Assembly: GCF_003416885.1 (NCBI RefSeq)
Contig: NZ_QVPD01000008.1
Coordinates: forward strand, 1-64,000
Length of the DNA: 64,000 nt
Direction: 5' to 3'
Source of the DNA: Cognatiluteimonas weifangensis
Lineage (GTDB): Bacteria; Pseudomonadota; Gammaproteobacteria; Xanthomonadales; Xanthomonadaceae
Shown here: positions 32,365 to 40,779 of the stretch, one piece after another
Numbering within the stretch: the first letter of the stretch is position 1
How the letters are laid out: each line of letters begins with the position of its first letter
The notes under the pieces: model-generated
Seen by the model: the letters and a program-made list of their open reading frames with translations, nothing else
What the model was told of the DNA's origin: nothing
Database searches by the model: none
Position numbers and translations under genes: made by a program

Positions 32365-32872
32365 CCGCGCGCGCGGCGGTGCGCGCGGCAGCACCCTGAT
32401 CGAACTGCTGGTCGGGCTGGCGATCGCCTCGGTGCTGCTGGGGGCGGCGACACTGGCGTTTCCGCGGACCGATGCGCGTCGCGCCGAGCAGGCCGCGGCG
32501 CGCGCGCAGGCGCTGGTCGCGCTCGCCTGCGAGCGCGCCGAGCTGAGCGGCGAGGACATCGGCATCGCGGTGGAGCAGGACCGGCTCGTGTTCGGCCGCT
32601 ACGGCGACGGCGCCTGGCGGGCGTTCGCGGACGCGCCGCACGAAGCGCTGCGGCCGCGGCGGCTGGATCCGGAGGTGACGCTGGAACTGCGCGTCGAGGC
32701 GCCGCTGCCGGCGCTGCCGGAGGATGGCGCGACCGGCGCACAGGCGCTGTGCCTGGCCGGCGGCGGACTGACGCCGTTCGTGCTCGAACTGCACGGGCCT
32801 GCACGCCGGCACTGGTCGCTGCACGGCGACAGCGCCGGGGACTTGCGGCTGGAGAGCGACGATGCGCGCTGA
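32336..32872 (+). CDS. gspH: Minor pseudopilin GspH
   Basis: 178 residues with a class III leader: RGG-A-R-G|STLIELLVGLAIASVLLGAATLAF. The +1 residue is Ser instead of the common Phe, and Glu is kept at mature +5. The C-terminal part is the GspH/FimT fold with beta strands. An alternative ATG is 32342. Overlaps both gspG and gspI, consistent with coupled translation. Confidence 0.88.
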   Translation: MAMSATGSGNRARGGARGSTLIELLVGLAIASVLLGAATLAFPRTDARRAEQAAARAQALVALACERAELSGEDIGIAVEQDRLVFGRYGDGAWRAFADAPHEALRPRRLDPEVTLELRVEAPLPALPEDGATGAQALCLAGGGLTPFVLELHGPARRHWSLHGDSAGDLRLESDDAR

Positions 32873-33224
32873 GGTGTCCGGCTTCTCGCTGCTGGAAGTG
32901 CTGGTGGCGCTGGCGGTGCTGGCGCTGGCGATGGCGGCGCTGATCCGTACCGCGGGCCTGCAGGGCGCCGGCCTGGTCGATGCGCGCCAGCGCAGCTGCG
33001 CGCAGTGGGTGGCGGCGAACGTGATTGCCGACGCGCGCCTGGCCGGCGCGGTACCGATCGAGGGCACGCGCAATGGCGAGATGGAGATGGGCCGCGTGCG
33101 CTGGCGCTGGCGGCTGACAGTGACGCCGACCCCGGTGCCGGGCGTGCGCCGGCTCGCGGTCGAGGTCGCCCATCCGCAGGGCCGCCGGGTGCTGACGCTC
33201 GACGGTTTTTCGGGGGCGCCGTGA
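32862..33224 (+). CDS. gspI: Minor pseudopilin GspI
   Basis: 120-residue minor pseudopilin. Short leader MRAEVSG|FSLLEVLVALAVLALAMAALI with Glu at mature +5. The C terminus (NGEMEMGRVRWRWRLTVTPTP, GVRRLAVEV) is the T2SSI beta domain. It forms the tip complex with GspJ and GspK. Overlaps gspH by 11 bp, and its TGA overlaps the gspJ ATG by one base. Confidence 0.92.
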   Translation: MRAEVSGFSLLEVLVALAVLALAMAALIRTAGLQGAGLVDARQRSCAQWVAANVIADARLAGAVPIEGTRNGEMEMGRVRWRWRLTVTPTPVPGVRRLAVEVAHPQGRRVLTLDGFSGAP

Positions 33225-33859
33225 TGCCGGCCATATCGCTCGCCAGGGGCGTTGCAGCGCGCGCGAACCGGGGCTTCACCCTGCTGGAGCTGCTCGTGGC
33301 CGTGGCGATCTTCGCCGTGGTGGCGTCGCTGGCCTGGGGCGGGCTGGATGCGATCGTCCGTGTCCGCCGCACGTTCGACGTGCAGGCCGCGCAGCTGGCG
33401 CGGCTGCAGCGCGCGATGGCGCGTTTCGAACGCGATCTGGGCGCGGCCCTGCCGCGATCGATCCGCGACGAGCGCAACCGGCGGCAACCGGCGCTGGCAG
33501 GCAGTGCGGAGCGGCTGGAGGTCAGCGCCTGGTTGCCGGCGCCGGGCATGCCCGCCGCCGCGCCGACGCCGCAGCGCCTGGCCTGGACCTGCGCCGACGG
33601 CCAGTTGCGACGCACGCGCTGGGCTGCGCCGGACCGCACCGCTGCGACCGCGCGCGAGGACGCTGTCGTGCTGGAGCAGGTCAGCGATTGCCGCCTGCGT
33701 TATCTCATGGGCGACGGCACCACCACGGCGCGCTGGCCGCTGCCGGAAATGCCGGCGGACGCGTTGCCGCGCGGGGTCGAGCTCGACTTCCGGCTGCAGG
33801 GGCAGGGCCGCTTCCGGCGCGTGATCGAGCTGGCGCAGGCCGCGGGGACCGCGCCATGA
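33224..33859 (+). CDS. gspJ: Minor pseudopilin GspJ
   Basis: 211-residue tip pseudopilin. Leader ARANRG|FTLLELLVAVAIFAVVASLAWGGL with Glu at mature +5. The body has the GspJ signature RRTFDVQAAQLARLQRAMARFERDL. ATG 33224 lies in a TGATG overlap with gspI. The upstream in-frame ATG at 33005 is inside gspI and not credible. The stop overlaps gspK by four bases. Confidence 0.92.
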   Translation: MPAISLARGVAARANRGFTLLELLVAVAIFAVVASLAWGGLDAIVRVRRTFDVQAAQLARLQRAMARFERDLGAALPRSIRDERNRRQPALAGSAERLEVSAWLPAPGMPAAAPTPQRLAWTCADGQLRRTRWAAPDRTAATAREDAVVLEQVSDCRLRYLMGDGTTTARWPLPEMPADALPRGVELDFRLQGQGRFRRVIELAQAAGTAP

Positions 33860-34779
33860 GGCGGCAACGCGGCGTGGCCCTGGTAGTCGCCTTGCTGGTG
33901 GTGGCGCTGGCGATGCTGCTGGTGGCGGCGCTGCTGGATGCCGGGGAACTCACCCGGGCGCGGTTGCGCAATGGCTGGCGCGCGGAACAAAGCCGGCAAT
34001 TGCTGGGCGGGCTGGAAGCCTGGGCCGCCGCGGGCCTGCTCGCCGACCTGCGCGCGAGCGGGCCGGTGGACGGCTTCGGCGAAGCCTGGGCGCGGCCGAT
34101 GCCGCCGCTGGAACTCCCCGGCGCGCGCATCGAGGGCCGCCTGCGCGATCTGGGCGGCTGTTTCAACGTCAATGCGCTGGCGCCCGGCGGCAGCACCGAT
34201 CCTCGGGCGCTGCGCCGCTTCGCGCGGCTGTTGCGGGCGTTGCAGTTGCCGCGCGCGCTGGCGTCGCAGGCCGCCGACTACATCGATGCCGACGCCAGCG
34301 TGCAGGACGGCGGCGCGGAAGACGACGCCTACGCTGGCGCCCGCACCGCCAATGCCGCGCTGCTGGACGCCGGCGAACTGCGGCGCCTGCCGGCGATGAC
34401 CGGCGACGCCTGGCAGGCGTTGGCGCCTCTGCTCTGCGCGCTGCCGACGGACCAGCGGCTCAACCTCAATACCGCCCCGGCAGTGCTGTGGCTGACCCTG
34501 GACGATGCGATCACGCCGGCGATGGCGCAGCGGCTGGCGCGCGGCGACGGCGCCATGTATCCGGACCTGGCGGCGGTGCGCCGGGCGCTGCAGCGCGAAG
34601 GCGCGCCGGTGCCGGACCTGTCCGCCTGCGCGGTCGGCAGCCGCTACTTCCAGGCCGAGGCGACGATCGTGGCCGACGGCATCGCCTTTGGCTACCGTAG
34701 CCAGTTGCAGCGCCTGCCGGACCGGGTGCGAGTGATCGCGCGTACGCGCGGCGGCCTGCGCCGGGAGCCGCGGCCATGA
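33856..34779 (+). CDS. gspK: Minor pseudopilin GspK
   Basis: 307-residue tip pseudopilin. Leader MRRQRG|VALVVALLVVALAMLLVAALL; as usual for GspK, position +5 is not Glu. The helical insertion domain includes GGCFNVNALAPGG, DYIDADASVQDGGAEDDAY and LNLNTAPAVLWLTL, all typical of the family. The Asp-rich segment is a likely calcium site. Overlaps gspJ and gspL by four bases each. Confidence 0.93.
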   Translation: MRRQRGVALVVALLVVALAMLLVAALLDAGELTRARLRNGWRAEQSRQLLGGLEAWAAAGLLADLRASGPVDGFGEAWARPMPPLELPGARIEGRLRDLGGCFNVNALAPGGSTDPRALRRFARLLRALQLPRALASQAADYIDADASVQDGGAEDDAYAGARTANAALLDAGELRRLPAMTGDAWQALAPLLCALPTDQRLNLNTAPAVLWLTLDDAITPAMAQRLARGDGAMYPDLAAVRRALQREGAPVPDLSACAVGSRYFQAEATIVADGIAFGYRSQLQRLPDRVRVIARTRGGLRREPRP

Positions 34780-35909
34780 GCCGGCTCCTGCTGCGGCTGC
34801 GGGCCGACGGCGGCAGCGAATGGCTGGATGCCGACGGCGTCGTCCACGCCGGTTGGCCGGCGCCGCGACGCGAGGATCGCGTGCTCGTGCTGGTGCCGGC
34901 CCCAGCCGTGCTGCTGCTGGACCTCGCGCCGCCCGCCGGCAACGAACGCCAGTGGGCGCAGGCGTTGCCGTTCCTGATCGAGGAGCAGCTGGTGGCGCCG
35001 ATCGAGTCGCAGCACGTGGCCTGGGCGCGCAGCCACGACGGCACGCGGCTGTGCGTGGCGGTGGTCGCGCGCGCGCAACTGGACGACTGGCTGGCGCAGC
35101 TGCGCGAAGCCGGGATCGAGCCGGACGCGCTGTCGTCCGAAGCGCTGGCCTTGCCCTGGCAGCCGCCGCGACCGGCGCTGCTGGTCGATGGCGGGCAATG
35201 CGTGCTGCGCCGCGCGGAAGCCGGCGCGCTGGCCGGGGAGGGCGACGAAATCGCTGCGCTGGCCGCGCTGGACGCCAGCCTGGCGGACGTGGAGACCTGG
35301 CTGGTGGGCGACAGCCGATCGCCCGTGCCGGCGCAGACGTCGCACGTCGTGACGCATGCCCTGCAGGCCTTCGCCGCGCAGGCAACTGTGCCGCAACCGA
35401 ATCTGCTGCAGGGCGCGTACGCCCCGCGCCGGCGCACCGACGGCCTGGTCAGGCGCTGGCGCAGGGCCGCCGTGCTGGCGGCGGCGGCGTTGCTGCTGGC
35501 AGGATTGCATCCGCTGCTGGATCGCCACAAGCTGGCGACCCGGGTCGCCGCGCAGCGCGCCGAAATGGCGCAGCTCTATCGTCGCGCGGTGCCGTCGGCG
35601 GGCGCGGTCGAGGATCCGGCGCGGCAACTGCAGGCGGCGCTGGCGGCCCGCGGCCTGGGGCCTGGCGATGGCGTCCTCGGCCTGCTGACGCGTCTGGCGC
35701 CGGCGCTCGCGGCCGACGCCGGCCTGTCGCTCGAATCGCTCGAGTACCGCGAACGCCGCCTGGAGCTGGTCGTGCAGGCCGGCAGCGTCGCTGATCTCGA
35801 TGCGCTGCGGCAGCGACTGGCGCGCGCCGGGCTGAGCGCGGAGATCGCCGGCACCACGCCGGGATCGCGCGGTGTGCAGGGCCGCCTGCGGCTGGGAGCG
35901 GCGCCGTGA
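34776..35909 (+). CDS. gspL: Type II secretion protein GspL
   Basis: 377-residue bitopic inner-membrane protein that recruits GspE to the platform. The cytoplasmic domain is an actin-like fold (ERQWAQALPFLIEEQLVAPIESQHVAW). One membrane helix is at about 229-247 (RAAVLAAAALLLAGLHPLL), and the periplasmic ferredoxin-like domain follows (LSLESLEYRERRLELVVQAGSVADLDALRQRL). Normal length for family. Overlaps gspM by four bases. Confidence 0.9.
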   Translation: MSRLLLRLRADGGSEWLDADGVVHAGWPAPRREDRVLVLVPAPAVLLLDLAPPAGNERQWAQALPFLIEEQLVAPIESQHVAWARSHDGTRLCVAVVARAQLDDWLAQLREAGIEPDALSSEALALPWQPPRPALLVDGGQCVLRRAEAGALAGEGDEIAALAALDASLADVETWLVGDSRSPVPAQTSHVVTHALQAFAAQATVPQPNLLQGAYAPRRRTDGLVRRWRRAAVLAAAALLLAGLHPLLDRHKLATRVAAQRAEMAQLYRRAVPSAGAVEDPARQLQAALAARGLGPGDGVLGLLTRLAPALAADAGLSLESLEYRERRLELVVQAGSVADLDALRQRLARAGLSAEIAGTTPGSRGVQGRLRLGAAP

Positions 35910-36385
35910 CCGCGCGCTGGCGTGGACTGTCGCCGCGCGACCGCCGGGTCGCGGCGGTCGGCACCGTGGTGGCCGCCGGCTTGCTCGGCTGGGCGCTGCT
36001 GTGGGTGCCGCTGGCCGCCTCGCGCACGGCACTGCGCGAGGAGGCGATGGCGAACGCGGCGGCGCTGGCGTGGATGCGTCCGGCCTCGGCGCGGTTGGCG
36101 GCGCTCGGTGGCGCGCCGGCGCGGGTGCGGGACACGCGTTCGCTGCTGGCGCGGGTGGATGCCAGCGCGCGCGAGGCCGGCCTCGGCGGCAGCCTGGTCG
36201 CGATCCAGCCGCAGGGCCCGCAGCGGGTCAGCGCGCAATTCAGCGGGGCCGATTTCGATGTCCTGGCCGGCTGGTTGCAGCAGCGCGCGGCCGAAGGCCT
36301 GCGCATCGAGGAGCTTTCGCTGCAGCGCGCCTCCGGCGCCGGGCGCGTGGATGCGCGGGTGGCGTTGCTCGCAGGCGACGCATGA
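35906..36385 (+). CDS. gspM: Type II secretion protein GspM
   Basis: 159-residue partner of GspL. A short cytoplasmic N terminus (ARWRGLSPRDRRVAAVG) precedes a membrane helix (about 17-40, TVVAAGLLGWALLWVPLAA). The periplasmic part ends in VSAQFSGADFDVLAGWLQQ, typical of the T2SSM domain. Stabilises GspL. Overlaps gspL and gspN by four bases. Confidence 0.88.
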   Translation: MTARWRGLSPRDRRVAAVGTVVAAGLLGWALLWVPLAASRTALREEAMANAAALAWMRPASARLAALGGAPARVRDTRSLLARVDASAREAGLGGSLVAIQPQGPQRVSAQFSGADFDVLAGWLQQRAAEGLRIEELSLQRASGAGRVDARVALLAGDA

Positions 36386-37254
36386 CGCGCTGGCTGTGGT
36401 TCGCGGCAGCCTGCGCGCTGTTCGCCGGCACGGTGCTGGCGACGCTGCCGGCTTCGTCGCTGCTGGCCTGGGGGCGACCCGGGGGGGCTGCGCTGGCGCT
36501 GGAAGACGTGCGCGGGACCTGGTGGCATGGCCGCGTGGCGCAGGTGCGCTGGCGCGGACGCGAGCTCGGGGCGCTGACCTGGACGTTGCGGCCGGCGGCG
36601 CTGCTGCGCGGCCGGCTCGCGTTCGACCTGCGGCTGAGCGGCGCGGGGACGGCCACGGTGCGGTTGCTGCGCGGCCCGCGGCGGACCGAGCTGCGCGACC
36701 TGCGCGCCACGCTGCCGGCCTACTGGTTTCGCGGCCGGGTCGGAGTGCTGCAACCGCAGGGGCGGGTGCGGATAACGATCCCGCGGGCCGTGTTCGCCGA
36801 TGGCCGCATGACCGCGCTCGCCGGCGAACTGGCCTGGCAGGAGGCGGCGCTGCGCGGCGCGACCGCGCTGGCCCTGGGAGAACTGCATGCGAGCTTCGCG
36901 CTGGCCGACGATCGGCGGGTGCATGGCCGTGTCCGCGATCAGAGCGGCCCGCTGTCGGTGTCCGGCGATTTCGTGATCGATGGGCCGCGTCATCGCGTCC
37001 GTCTGTTGCTGGGCGCGCGCAGTGCCGCGGCCGTGCCCCTGCTGCAAATGCTGGGCGACCCGCTGCCCGACGGTCGCCGGGTACTGGTTCTGCGCGGCGG
37101 GGGGCCGGGTCTCGTTCCGCTCGGCCGGCACGCGGCGGACGCTGGCACGGGCGGCGATGAGCGGCGCGGCGCCGGCGGGCGCCGGGGGCAGGACGCGGGC
37201 GGTCGGCTTGCCGGGCGCGGCGGGATGCCGTCGGCTAGGGGACGCGGGGATTGA
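36382..37254 (+). CDS. gspN: Type II secretion protein GspN
   Basis: 290-residue protein with one N-terminal membrane anchor (LWFAAACALFAGTVLATLPASSLL), then a T2SSN domain rich in beta strands (LEDVRGTWWHGRVAQVRWRGRELGALTWTLRP). GspN is not found in all T2SS and has an auxiliary role. Residues about 250-290 are Gly/Arg-rich and low-complexity, suggesting a drifted C terminus. Last gene of the operon; its stop is six bases from the convergent cysteine dioxygenase stop. No gspO was found. Confidence 0.85.
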   Translation: MTRWLWFAAACALFAGTVLATLPASSLLAWGRPGGAALALEDVRGTWWHGRVAQVRWRGRELGALTWTLRPAALLRGRLAFDLRLSGAGTATVRLLRGPRRTELRDLRATLPAYWFRGRVGVLQPQGRVRITIPRAVFADGRMTALAGELAWQEAALRGATALALGELHASFALADDRRVHGRVRDQSGPLSVSGDFVIDGPRHRVRLLLGARSAAAVPLLQMLGDPLPDGRRVLVLRGGGPGLVPLGRHAADAGTGGDERRGAGGRRGQDAGGRLAGRGGMPSARGRGD

Positions 37255-37259
37255 CGCCG

Positions 37260-37856
37260 TTACGCCGCGGCGTCGGTCGCCAGTGTCTTGGGAGCGCGCA
37301 GGTGCCACTCGCCCTGCTGCGGCAGGAACATCGAGCAGCACGCCATCTCCGCCTGGTAGATGTGCAGCGAGATCGCGATGGCGTCGGCGCTGGGGTTGCC
37401 GATGGCGTGGTATTCGTGCGGCGGGATCAGGCTGCCGGCGCTGCCGGGGCCGGCGTGGATGCCGCCGGCGGCGCGGAAGCGGAAACGCTCGCCGTCGCGC
37501 TCCAGCAGCTCGTACTGGGTGATCTCCAGCTCGCCGGCCCACACCCCTTCCACGCACCACAGGCCGCTGTGGTCGTGGATCGGCGTGCCCTGGCCCGGCC
37601 CCCAGGTCATGGCGACCACGCTGTAGCCGTGCGCGGGGCTGCGGTACAGCTCGCGGCGGGCGTAGTGGTCGGCGACCGGCTCGTGCACGCAGGCGGGCAG
37701 TCGCACGTCGCGGTCGCCGATCAGCTCGCACAGGGCGATGCGCAGCGCCGCGGTGACCGCGTGCAAGTCGTCGCTGCCGGCGACGGCGGCATCGAGGGCC
37801 TGGACCAGCTTGTCGCGGCCGGGGAAATCGAGGTCGGGTCGGCTGGCGTCGTTCAT
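37260..37856 (-). CDS. Cysteine dioxygenase family protein
   Basis: 198-residue cupin. It likely oxidises L-cysteine, or a related thiol such as 3-mercaptopropionate, with O2 and Fe(II). Iron ligands His94 and His96 are in TPIHDHSGLWCVEG, and the third is probably His150 (PPHEYHAIGN). Cys101 sits just after the HxH motif. Substrate choice cannot be settled by eye. Upstream, a TAGAAT -10 suggests a leaderless message. Neighbouring MetX-type acyltransferase is also in sulphur amino acid metabolism. Convergent with gspN with only five bases between. Confidence 0.85.
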   Translation of the reverse strand: MNDASRPDLDFPGRDKLVQALDAAVAGSDDLHAVTAALRIALCELIGDRDVRLPACVHEPVADHYARRELYRSPAHGYSVVAMTWGPGQGTPIHDHSGLWCVEGVWAGELEITQYELLERDGERFRFRAAGGIHAGPGSAGSLIPPHEYHAIGNPSADAIAISLHIYQAEMACCSMFLPQQGEWHLRAPKTLATDAAA

Positions 37857-37868
37857 GCCCGGATTCTA
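37856..37868 (-). promoter_or_regulatory. -10 element giving a leaderless start
   Basis: Minus-strand GAGCTAGAATCC contains TAGAAT at 37863-37868. The predicted start is 37856, the A of the ATG of the cysteine dioxygenase gene. Confidence 0.5.
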
Positions 37869-37956
37869 GCTCGGGCCGGCGTACCCCGGCCGCCGCCGCC
37901 TTGCGGGCCCGGATTTCCCCCGCCCGGGCGGCACAACGGACCGCCCGGAAGCGCCA

Positions 37957-39093
37957 CTACAGCGTGGCGAGGAACTCGCCGACCGCCGGTCCGAAGCGGG
38001 CCATGTCCACCAGGAAGGCATCGTGGCCCTGCGGCGAGTCCAGCGGCAGGAAGCGGGCGTCGGCGCCGCCGGCGCGCAGGCCGTCGGCGATCTGCTGCTG
38101 TTGTTGCAGCGGGAACAGGATGTCGGTGGTCACGCCGATCGCCAGCGCCTGGTCGACCCGGATCCGCGCCAGCACCTGCAGCACGTCGTTGCCGCGGTCG
38201 CCGCAGGGCGTGCCGCAGTATTCGGCCAGGTCGAACCAGTCCATCGAGCGGCTGAGGTAGAGGTAGCAGTTGGGGTCGAACTTGCGCACGAAGCGGCGCG
38301 CGTGCGCCTCCAGGTAGCTTTCGACCTCGAACTCGAGCCCGAACGGGTCCTCGTCGTCGCGGCGGTCCGAATCCAGGCGCACGCGGCCGAAACGGCCGTC
38401 CCATTCCAGCGCCGAGCGGTAGGTGATCACGCCGAGCTTGCGCGCCATGCGCATGCCGGACTCGGGGTAGTGTTGCTCGTCGTAGTCGCCGTGGTTCCAG
38501 TCCGGATCCAGGCGGATGGCCTCGCGCTGCAGCGAGCGGATCGCGATCGAGAACGGCAGTGCGTGCGCGGCGCCGGAAATGTTGATGTGCGCGCGGGCGG
38601 CGCCCGGGTGCAGCAGCAGGTAGGCGAGCGCGGCCATGGCGCCCATCGAGTTGCCGATCACGCACGCCAGCCGCGCGATGCCCAGCGCCTGCATCACGTG
38701 GAAGGCGGCGTTGGCGCCGTCCTCGAGCGAGAGCTCGGGAAAGTCCAGGCGATAGGGGCGGCCGCAGGCCGGGTCGATCGAGGCCGGGCCGGTCGAACCC
38801 TTGCAGCTGCCCAGCGAATTGACGCAGACCACGAACCAGCGCGTGGTGTCGATCGGCTTGCCCGGGCCGAGCATCGCCTCCCACCAGCCGGGCGCGGGAT
38901 TGTCCGCGCTGGCGGCGGCGTGGGCGTCGGGCGACAGCCCGGTGAGGATCAGGATCGCGTTGCCGCGCGCGGCGTCGAGCGTGCCCCAGGTCTCGTAGGC
39001 GATGCGCGCGCCGTGCAGCACGCCGCCGCGCTTCATCGCGAACGGCGAGGGCAGGTCGAGGAAGCGCGTGCCGGGTGGAATGAATTCGGTCAT
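37957..39093 (-). CDS. metX: Homoserine/serine O-acyltransferase, MetX family
   Basis: 378-residue alpha/beta-hydrolase-fold acyltransferase. Nucleophile Ser149 is in VIGNSMGAMAAL, with oxyanion-side motif VNSLGSCKGSTGP and the C-terminal Asp and His in TTDILFPL and SPQGHDAFLVD. MetX enzymes acylate homoserine, starting methionine synthesis. Xanthomonadales members have been reported to be L-serine O-succinyltransferases serving cysteine synthesis, and the GNSMGAM form (not GGSMGGMQ) fits that subgroup. Substrate is therefore uncertain. No sulphydrylase gene is adjacent. The message may be nearly leaderless (TAAACT at 39101-39106). Confidence 0.85.
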   Translation of the reverse strand: MTEFIPPGTRFLDLPSPFAMKRGGVLHGARIAYETWGTLDAARGNAILILTGLSPDAHAAASADNPAPGWWEAMLGPGKPIDTTRWFVVCVNSLGSCKGSTGPASIDPACGRPYRLDFPELSLEDGANAAFHVMQALGIARLACVIGNSMGAMAALAYLLLHPGAARAHINISGAAHALPFSIAIRSLQREAIRLDPDWNHGDYDEQHYPESGMRMARKLGVITYRSALEWDGRFGRVRLDSDRRDDEDPFGLEFEVESYLEAHARRFVRKFDPNCYLYLSRSMDWFDLAEYCGTPCGDRGNDVLQVLARIRVDQALAIGVTTDILFPLQQQQQIADGLRAGGADARFLPLDSPQGHDAFLVDMARFGPAVGEFLATL

Positions 39094-39100
39094 GGCGCAC

Positions 39101-39106
39101 AGTTTA
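39101..39106 (-). promoter_or_regulatory. metX -10 element
   Basis: Minus-strand CGTTAAACTGTG contains TAAACT at 39101-39106; predicted initiation at 39094 is one base upstream of the ATG at 39093. Confidence 0.45.
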
Positions 39107-39283
39107 ACGGGCGGCGGCCGCCGGTCCGGGAAGGCGTGCGTGGAGTCCAGGCGCCGCCGGCTGTCCGGCGCCTCTGTCGGTCCGCCGAAAACCGTTGCGC
39201 AAATGCGGCGTCAGCCGCGACTGTCTTGCGGTATCCGGTCCCGAAGCATCGGGGCTCGCGTGGCGCCTACGACCGGCGCGGGC

Positions 39284-40309
39284 TCACGGCGGATCCTGGC
39301 CGATGACCAGTTCGACCGGCGCGGTCGCCGGCAGGCGCACGCGCACCGGTGCGGACAGCAGATCACCGTCCTGCGCGCTGGCGTCGCCGCTTTGCGACAG
39401 CCGCGCCAGCACTTCCACTTCCGCCAGCGCTGACAACTTCTGCGTCGGCATCAGGCTGTCGGCGTCGTCGAGGGTGGTGGTGAAGGGCAGTTCGGCGATG
39501 CCGTGCTTCTCGGCCGCGACCGGCATCGGCGGGCCGTCGGGCGCACGCGCGATCACGAACACGCTGGCGTCGCCGCGCAGACGCAGGCGCGCGGCGAGCG
39601 CAGGGTCGAGCCGTACCCGCACCTGCAGGCCGGGGCCGGCCGCAGCCGCGGGCGCGGCCGGCAACGGCGCCAGGCCGGCCTCGACGCGGGCCGCGTCGAT
39701 CTGCGCGCGCAGCGAGGCCGCGGTGGCTGCGTCGACCTGCGCCAGCAACGGTTCCCAGGTCTGCGCCGCGTCCGCCGGGTGGCCCTGCTGGCGCTGGCTG
39801 ATGCCCAGGAACCAGCGCGCGCGCTGGTGTTGCGGCTGCAGCTGCAGCGCACGCTGCAGCAGGGCCAGGCCTTGCGCATCGAAGCGGTGCTGCGGGTCGG
39901 CCAGCGCCCGCGCCTCGGCGGCCTCGACCAGCACGTCGGGATCTTCCGGCGCCAGTTGTGCGGCGCGGGCGAAGGCCTCGCGCGCCTTCTGCAGCTGTTG
40001 CCGGGCGGCGTAGGCGCGTCCGAGCAGGCGCCAGCCGTCGCGTTGTTGCGGCTCGCGCTGCAGTTGCGCTTCCAGCTGCGCGACCGCGTCCTCCAGCGTG
40101 GCCGGCGCGCGGCGTGCGGCCGGATCCAGCGCGGCCGGCGTGCCGACCAGCCGGTACAGGCCGAACGCCGCCAGTGCCAGCGCCGCGACGATGGCGACCA
40201 CGGCCAGGCGCGCGGAACGCTCGCGCCACAGCGGCCGCAGCACGTATGCCAGCACCAGCAGCGTCAGGGCGCCGGCGAGGGCGACGAAAACAGCATCGTT
40301 GCCGGTCAT
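39284..40309 (-). CDS. ccmI: Cytochrome c maturation protein CcmI (TPR)
   Basis: 341 residues. Two N-terminal membrane helices (about 5-25 and 36-57; VFVALAGALTLLVLAYVLRPL and LAVVAIVAALALAAFGLYRLV), then TPR-type helices (about 100-210, WRLLGRAYAARQQLQKAREAF), and a C-terminal beta domain. CcmI chaperones apocytochrome c to the CcmFH heme ligation complex. Start ATG 40309 overlaps the ccmH stop (ATGA). Last gene of the ccm operon. The region 39094-39283 downstream contains small hairpins (CCCGA-AGCA-TCGGG at 39240-39253) without T-runs. Confidence 0.9.
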   Translation of the reverse strand: MTGNDAVFVALAGALTLLVLAYVLRPLWRERSARLAVVAIVAALALAAFGLYRLVGTPAALDPAARRAPATLEDAVAQLEAQLQREPQQRDGWRLLGRAYAARQQLQKAREAFARAAQLAPEDPDVLVEAAEARALADPQHRFDAQGLALLQRALQLQPQHQRARWFLGISQRQQGHPADAAQTWEPLLAQVDAATAASLRAQIDAARVEAGLAPLPAAPAAAAGPGLQVRVRLDPALAARLRLRGDASVFVIARAPDGPPMPVAAEKHGIAELPFTTTLDDADSLMPTQKLSALAEVEVLARLSQSGDASAQDGDLLSAPVRVRLPATAPVELVIGQDPP

Positions 40310-40779
40310 CACCACTCCTGCTTGCGGTCGTCGTCGGCAGCGTCGGCGGTGGTCTGGCCCGCCGCGGCCGCGGGAGCACTGCCGGCGTGCCGGCGCACCA
40401 CGCGCGCGACCGCCAGCCCGCCCAGCAGCAGCAGCAGCGCCGGCCCGAACCACAGCAGCCAGGTCTTCGACTCGACCCGCGGCTGGTACAGCACGAACTC
40501 GCCGTAGCGCGCCACCAGGAATTGCTTGACCTGGGCGTCGGTCTTGCCCTGGCGCATCAGCGTCAGCACCTCGCGGCGCAGGTCGTGGGCGATCTGCGCG
40601 TTGGAGTCGGCCAGCGACTGGTTCTGGCACATCACGCAGCGCAGATCGCTGGCCAGTGCGTGGAAGCGCGCTTCCTCGGCGCGGTCGTGGAACTGCAGCG
40701 GCGCCGGGTCGCCTCCCGCCTGCGCCAGGGCGGCCAGCGGCGTCAGCGCGAGCAGCAATGCGAGCAGCCAGCGCGTCAT
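40309..40779 (-). CDS. ccmH: Cytochrome c maturation protein CcmH
   Basis: 156 residues. Signal peptide MTRWLLALLLALTPLAALAQ. The thiol-redox motif LRCVMCQNQS places Cys48 and Cys51 for reducing the apocytochrome CXXCH site. A membrane helix is at about 103-122 (WLLWFGPALLLLLGGLAVARVV). The short C-terminal tail is disordered, so this is the single-domain CcmH with CcmI encoded separately. Overlaps both neighbours by four bases. Confidence 0.93.
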   Translation of the reverse strand: MTRWLLALLLALTPLAALAQAGGDPAPLQFHDRAEEARFHALASDLRCVMCQNQSLADSNAQIAHDLRREVLTLMRQGKTDAQVKQFLVARYGEFVLYQPRVESKTWLLWFGPALLLLLGGLAVARVVRRHAGSAPAAAAGQTTADAADDDRKQEW

